From Myxococcales bacterium (GTDB taxonomy: Bacteria > Myxococcota_A > Bradymonadia > Bradymonadales > Bradymonadaceae), in contig SKNI01000320.1 in the NCBI GenBank assembly GCA_007120615.1, forward strand, positions 1 to 8,779: 8,779 bases of DNA, in the 5' to 3' direction. This document shows, piece by piece, positions 5,559 to 8,779 of the stretch. Position numbers and translations under genes: made by a program. Numbering within the stretch: position 1 is the stretch's first letter; each line of letters opens with the position of its first letter. Under the pieces are notes generated by a model. The model saw nothing but the letters and a program-made list of their open reading frames with translations, did no database searches and was not told the DNA's origin.

Positions 5559-6806
5559 TCAGAAGCCGTATCCAATGTTGATTCCCACAAGATGGGAGCT
5601 CAACTGATAGGTACCGTCGGCACCGACCTCATTATCGATCACCCGTTCATTGAGATAAACGTATTGGTATGCCAGGTCTGCTCGAATTCCGAGCTTCGTA
5701 TACCCCACTCCGGTACTGAAGACGAAGCGGTCATTATCGGGAAGCGATGGTCCCACGGTTTCATCGGGCACCGGTGTCATATCGTATCCAAACCCGGCTC
5801 GGGCCTTCAGGTTATCGATCACGGCAAACTCACCGCCGATTCGAAACGCAAAGGCATCCTCCCAGTCCGCGTTGACTACCAGATCATCGCCCTGCTCCTC
5901 GAATTCAACGGCTATCTCATCATAGACCGACCAGGTCATATAATTGACGTCCACTCCCAGCCACAGCGGCTCCAGAACCTGCCAGCCCAGACCGAAGTTA
6001 ACGGTGTGGGGGATATTGATGGTGGTGGTGATATCCTGGTCCACAAATGAAGCCGCAAAAGGTGTGTCGTTGGGATCGGTAAATTGCTCTTCATCGTTGT
6101 GATTTCCGAATCGCGCGGTGCCCTCATAATTAATCCGGGCTCCACTACGATAATTCAACCCCAGGGTGATCTCGTCGGTGGCCTTGAACATCGTGGCAAA
6201 CGTTGCTCCCACACCCACTCCGGAACCGGCGAGGTTGACGTCAACTTCGGTGTCCTCTCGCAGAAAGACGGAGCGTCGCTGACTCAACGTGGAGTGCAAT
6301 ACCTGAACTCCGGCGGCCACTCCCAGATCAAGACCGGGGATCTTATAGGCGAAGTTGGGATTGATATTGATCGTCTGCAACCCCTGGCTTCGAAAGGTTT
6401 CCCGGTTTTCCCAGTTATCCCAATCGATCGCCAGACCCCAGGGGAGGGTCACTCCAACTCCCAGCGCGAAGCTATCAGCGAAGGGTACCGCCAGGCTGAA
6501 ATTGGGCGGTGGAAAGACCTGAGCCACCGTCGACGCCTCACTGGTCCCGTCAGGACTGGTATAGCTGACCGATGGTGCGATCAGCGTGGGACCGGCGTAG
6601 ACATTGAAGTCTTCCCGAAAAATCATGGACGCCGGGTTAAAAAAGTTGGCATTGGGCTCATCGGCGTTGCCCGTGGCAACTCCCGACATCCCGGAGGCCG
6701 TTGCGCTCTGCGCTGTATTGGCAAACCCCGCCGCAAATGCTGCCGCGGGAGCGACCACTAAGGCTGTGGCCAGTCCCCATCCGACTATATATTTTTTCTT
6801 CATCAT
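5559..6806 (-). CDS. FadL/OmpP1/TodX-family outer-membrane transporter for long-chain fatty acids or other hydrophobic compounds
   Basis: This 415-aa protein is near the usual length of the family. The signal peptide is MMKKKYIVGWGLATALVV with cleavage after A-A-A-F-A (residue 25). The mature N-terminus (A-G-F-A-N-T, then the small-residue run SATASGMSGVATGNADEPNANFFNPASM) is the FadL plug/hatch signature. The N-P-A at residues 57-59 (mature 32-34) matches the position of the NPA kink of strand S3 in E. coli FadL. The rest is alternating beta-strands typical of a 14-strand barrel, ending in a terminal Phe (G-I-N-I-G-Y-G-F), the C-terminal aromatic signal for outer-membrane barrel assembly. 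Known of the family: diffusion of hydrophobic substrates through a lateral opening into the outer membrane. The exact substrate cannot be read from sequence; the lipase gene 52 bp upstream argues for fatty acids. Transcription likely ends at the hairpin at 5491-5535. Confidence 0.9.
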   Translation of the reverse strand: MMKKKYIVGWGLATALVVAPAAAFAAGFANTAQSATASGMSGVATGNADEPNANFFNPASMIFREDFNVYAGPTLIAPSVSYTSPDGTSEASTVAQVFPPPNFSLAVPFADSFALGVGVTLPWGLAIDWDNWENRETFRSQGLQTININPNFAYKIPGLDLGVAAGVQVLHSTLSQRRSVFLREDTEVDVNLAGSGVGVGATFATMFKATDEITLGLNYRSGARINYEGTARFGNHNDEEQFTDPNDTPFAASFVDQDITTTINIPHTVNFGLGWQVLEPLWLGVDVNYMTWSVYDEIAVEFEEQGDDLVVNADWEDAFAFRIGGEFAVIDNLKARAGFGYDMTPVPDETVGPSLPDNDRFVFSTGVGYTKLGIRADLAYQYVYLNERVIDNEVGADGTYQLSSHLVGINIGYGF

Positions 6807-6810
6807 TTGA

Positions 6811-6817
6811 CTTCTCC
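6811..6817 (-). promoter_or_regulatory. Ribosome binding site of the FadL-family gene
   Basis: On the - strand GGAGAAG is found, with its GGAG core seven bases before the ATG at 6806-6804. A second ATG follows immediately (6803-6801), but spacing favours the first. Confidence 0.7.
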
Positions 6818-6858
6818 GCGTGAAATTCGATTCACCTGGTTTAGATATCTATCAACAA

Positions 6859-8779
6859 TCATTGCAAACATTCCGACGCTGTCAGCGCCAACTCAGCGGC
6901 TCCCATCAATCCACTGCTGAGCCAGGAAGCTGCCTGCAAGCGCGCACACAGCCCCTCTTCATAGCCTTCCAACGCAGGGTCACGAACCGACACAAACGAA
7001 TGGGGGACATCTTCATACGTGGTGTCCTCAAGACTCACCCCCAATGCTTCGGCCAGCGCTACGGTAGAGCGGTTGACGATCGTTCGATCCCCTTCGGCCA
7101 TCTGCAGCAAAAAGTGCGCCTCCGGCAGATATTCCACGCATACATCGTCACCTCCCACATCTTCACATCGCCAGTTGGAGGGACATTGATCGCTATTATC
7201 ACAGGTCTCTCCCACCACCGGACCAAACTCACCGGCGTCGGCGTCATATGCGACGGTTCGTCGATCTCCGCTCACCGCCGTCGGTGCCAGCGCAAACGGG
7301 TCGATTACATCAGCGGTCCACTGCACAAGGGCCATTGTTCGAATAAAGGCGAAGTCTCCAGGGAATATCCCCATCTCTCCGAACGCATCGAGAATGGATC
7401 CACCGATGGTGGACTCTCCTTCTTCATCACCCTCCAGAATCCAGGCGAACCGACCTCCCGCCACAGAAATCACCGACGTGTCCACCGCCGGGTCCAGCCC
7501 GACAAAGGGAACTCCAACGATCCCGCCCAGACTCACCCCCATATATCCGAGGTTGGTGCTGAAGTAGGGGCCATCATCATCGACGTCTTGAAAGAGCGGC
7601 TCCAGGCCACTTTCCCCGTCTTCCCCTTGAATGATTCGGCTCAAGACAAAGAGATCGACGATGGCCTGTCCGAAATTATTTTTACTGGTCAACAGGTCGG
7701 GGGATAAAAACCCAGCTCCCGAGCCGGCAGGAGTCGTCGCCGGGTGAAGAGAGTCCGCACCGTCGGCCCGACCGCCGTGAAGAGGAAAGTCCATCGCCAC
7801 GGTAGCCAGACAATTGGCCGCCAATTCATTGGCCTGAGACAGTCCCTGCCAGCGATCGCCGCCGAGTCCGTGCTGGGTAATCACCACGTCATAAGGCGCT
7901 TCGCACTGCGTATCGCCCTGGTCTTCCTCGGGAAGATATACCGTGATCCCCACCCAGTCCTCACTCTCTTCTACCGTACCCGCTGTCATCGACAGGTTCA
8001 CGGACTGGAATTCACCGGCGAGATGAACGGCGCGCACATTGCTCATATCCACCATATAATCGGTTGCACTATTGGGGTCTTGAAATTCACCACCATCAAT
8101 TTCGACAAAATCATCGTCTCCACCGCCGGCCTGGCAATCCCCCTCTCCATCGCAGGCCCGTCGGGCCGTCAATTCGTCGCGCTCCGACAGAAGGTCCATC
8201 GCCAGCGCTCGATATTCCAGCAGCGCCTGGGCCGGGTCTTCGGTATCAAATGCCCAGGCGTTGACGATCCGGTTGCGGGTAAACCGCTGCCCGTCGATGA
8301 TCACCGCCAAGAAGAAAAGCTGTGAATATTGGTTACGGGCGGGCTCCAGGGCCTGGGCGGTTTCATCGTCCAGGGCGTACACGATGCTATTGCCTTCGGA
8401 GTCGATCAAAGCCTGGGGACTTCGCAAAAATACGAAAGCCGGTGTCGGCTGTACGGGCCGCCCGTTGGCACCCAGCATATCCTGGGTGACGATTCCGGCG
8501 TGCAGCTTTCGCGGTGCCAGCGGCACCAGCGGCTCCACCACTACATGTCCCCACTCCGGTTCATAGGAGACTCGGTACTCATCATCGGTGAGCAGTTGAG
8601 AACTCGCTCCATCTTCCGGCGCCAACGCCACTGAACCAGATCCCACCGTGCTCGGATCCACCTCTCCATCCAGCGGAATCCAGCCCGCCGCCGTCGTCGA
8701 AAATCCGGTGCGCTGATTGAGCGTCTGCAAGATTCCTGTCGTCAACGGATCCGCGTCCTCCGGGATCGGAAGATTGACC
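6859..8779 (-). CDS. Secreted alpha/beta-hydrolase, Pla-1/cef-type 'virulence factor' lipase (5' end outside window)
   Basis: The frame is open from the window edge to TGA at 6861-6859 (639 residues visible). The first residues, VNLPIPEDADPLTTG and then LNQRTGFSTTAAGW, match the N-terminal domain of bacterial extracellular Pla-1/cef lipases (pattern LNxLDGFSTTAP), so the signal peptide and some tens of residues lie outside; a TTG at 8745 is internal. The hydrolase core shows oxyanion-type H-G-L-G-G (His codon 7872-7870), nucleophile elbow G-V-S-L-G-G (Ser codon 7533-7531), a plausible catalytic Asp in E-G-D-R-T-I-V-N (7089-7087) and His in D-V-P-H-S-F (7002-7000). A four-cysteine insert (7203-7138) sits between the nucleophile and the Asp, and an acidic linker (C-x4-C, then G/D-rich) lies at about 8160-8080. 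Known of the family: hydrolysis of lipid esters outside the cell. The true substrate (triacylglycerol, phospholipid or another ester) is unknown. It probably shares a transcript with the FadL-family gene. Confidence 0.85.
   Translation of the reverse strand, partial: VNLPIPEDADPLTTGILQTLNQRTGFSTTAAGWIPLDGEVDPSTVGSGSVALAPEDGASSQLLTDDEYRVSYEPEWGHVVVEPLVPLAPRKLHAGIVTQDMLGANGRPVQPTPAFVFLRSPQALIDSEGNSIVYALDDETAQALEPARNQYSQLFFLAVIIDGQRFTRNRIVNAWAFDTEDPAQALLEYRALAMDLLSERDELTARRACDGEGDCQAGGGDDDFVEIDGGEFQDPNSATDYMVDMSNVRAVHLAGEFQSVNLSMTAGTVEESEDWVGITVYLPEEDQGDTQCEAPYDVVITQHGLGGDRWQGLSQANELAANCLATVAMDFPLHGGRADGADSLHPATTPAGSGAGFLSPDLLTSKNNFGQAIVDLFVLSRIIQGEDGESGLEPLFQDVDDDGPYFSTNLGYMGVSLGGIVGVPFVGLDPAVDTSVISVAGGRFAWILEGDEEGESTIGGSILDAFGEMGIFPGDFAFIRTMALVQWTADVIDPFALAPTAVSGDRRTVAYDADAGEFGPVVGETCDNSDQCPSNWRCEDVGGDDVCVEYLPEAHFLLQMAEGDRTIVNRSTVALAEALGVSLEDTTYEDVPHSFVSVRDPALEGYEEGLCARLQAASWLSSGLMGAAELALTASECLQ

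Noticed and set aside
6820..6835. GTGAA-N6-TTCAC dyad between the lipase and FadL genes as a fatty-acid regulator site
   Set aside because: The 5-bp arms are short enough to be chance, the dyad overlaps the ribosome-site region, and no matching regulator gene is visible.
6820..7707. Open frames on the + strand opposite the lipase and FadL genes (e.g. 6820-7707, 6084-6761, 7744-8325)
   Set aside because: They are antisense shadows. The - strand products carry clear catalytic and barrel motifs.

Overview
The window looks like the chromosome of a free-living Gram-negative bacterium of the Myxococcota/'Deltaproteobacteria' type, possibly Bradymonadales-like. This is inferred from four things: coding regions are rich in C/G-ending codons; most products are exported (lipoproteins, signal-peptide proteins, an outer-membrane barrel); there is a soluble multi-PAS hybrid kinase; and two unrelated exported proteins carry a C-x5-C-x5-C-x(4-8)-C mini-module of a kind I associate with myxobacterial surface proteins. 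No RNA gene, CRISPR array, insertion sequence or attachment site was seen.

Left part, + strand (1-2509). The 3' end of mpl (peptidoglycan tripeptide recycling ligase) is followed, after 81 bp, by a tight three-gene cassette. It holds a small exported protein (460-948), a second exported protein (945-1622) and a lamin-tail-domain lipoprotein (1622-2509). The junctions are ATGA and TGATG overlaps, so translational coupling is likely. A perfect 9-bp hairpin followed by TTTT ends two bases before the first start codon, and its 3' arm contains the only good Shine-Dalgarno sequence. It may therefore be both the mpl terminator and a translational gate on the cassette. A small lipoprotein gene (2515-2841, - strand) converges on the cassette with 5 bp between stop codons.

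Middle, + strand (3036-5385). This is a cytoplasmic hybrid sensor histidine kinase with three PAS domains, HisKA, HATPase and a receiver. It is split by a frameshift at about 4893-4897, just before the end of the ATPase domain. Adding back one GA to the GAGA at 4894-4897 would give one open frame with a canonical end to the ATPase domain. The leader at 2960-3021 holds overlapping, mutually exclusive inverted repeats.

Right part, - strand (8779-5559). A secreted alpha/beta-hydrolase of the Pla-1/cef 'virulence factor lipase' type (5' end outside the window) is followed 52 bp later by a FadL/OmpP1-family outer-membrane channel. Together they form a plausible lipolysis-plus-fatty-acid-uptake pair. 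A strong bidirectional terminator (5491-5535) separates this transcript from the convergent kinase transcript.

I do not see a clearly new defence or mobile system. The least described unit is the three-gene exported cassette with its SD-occluding hairpin.
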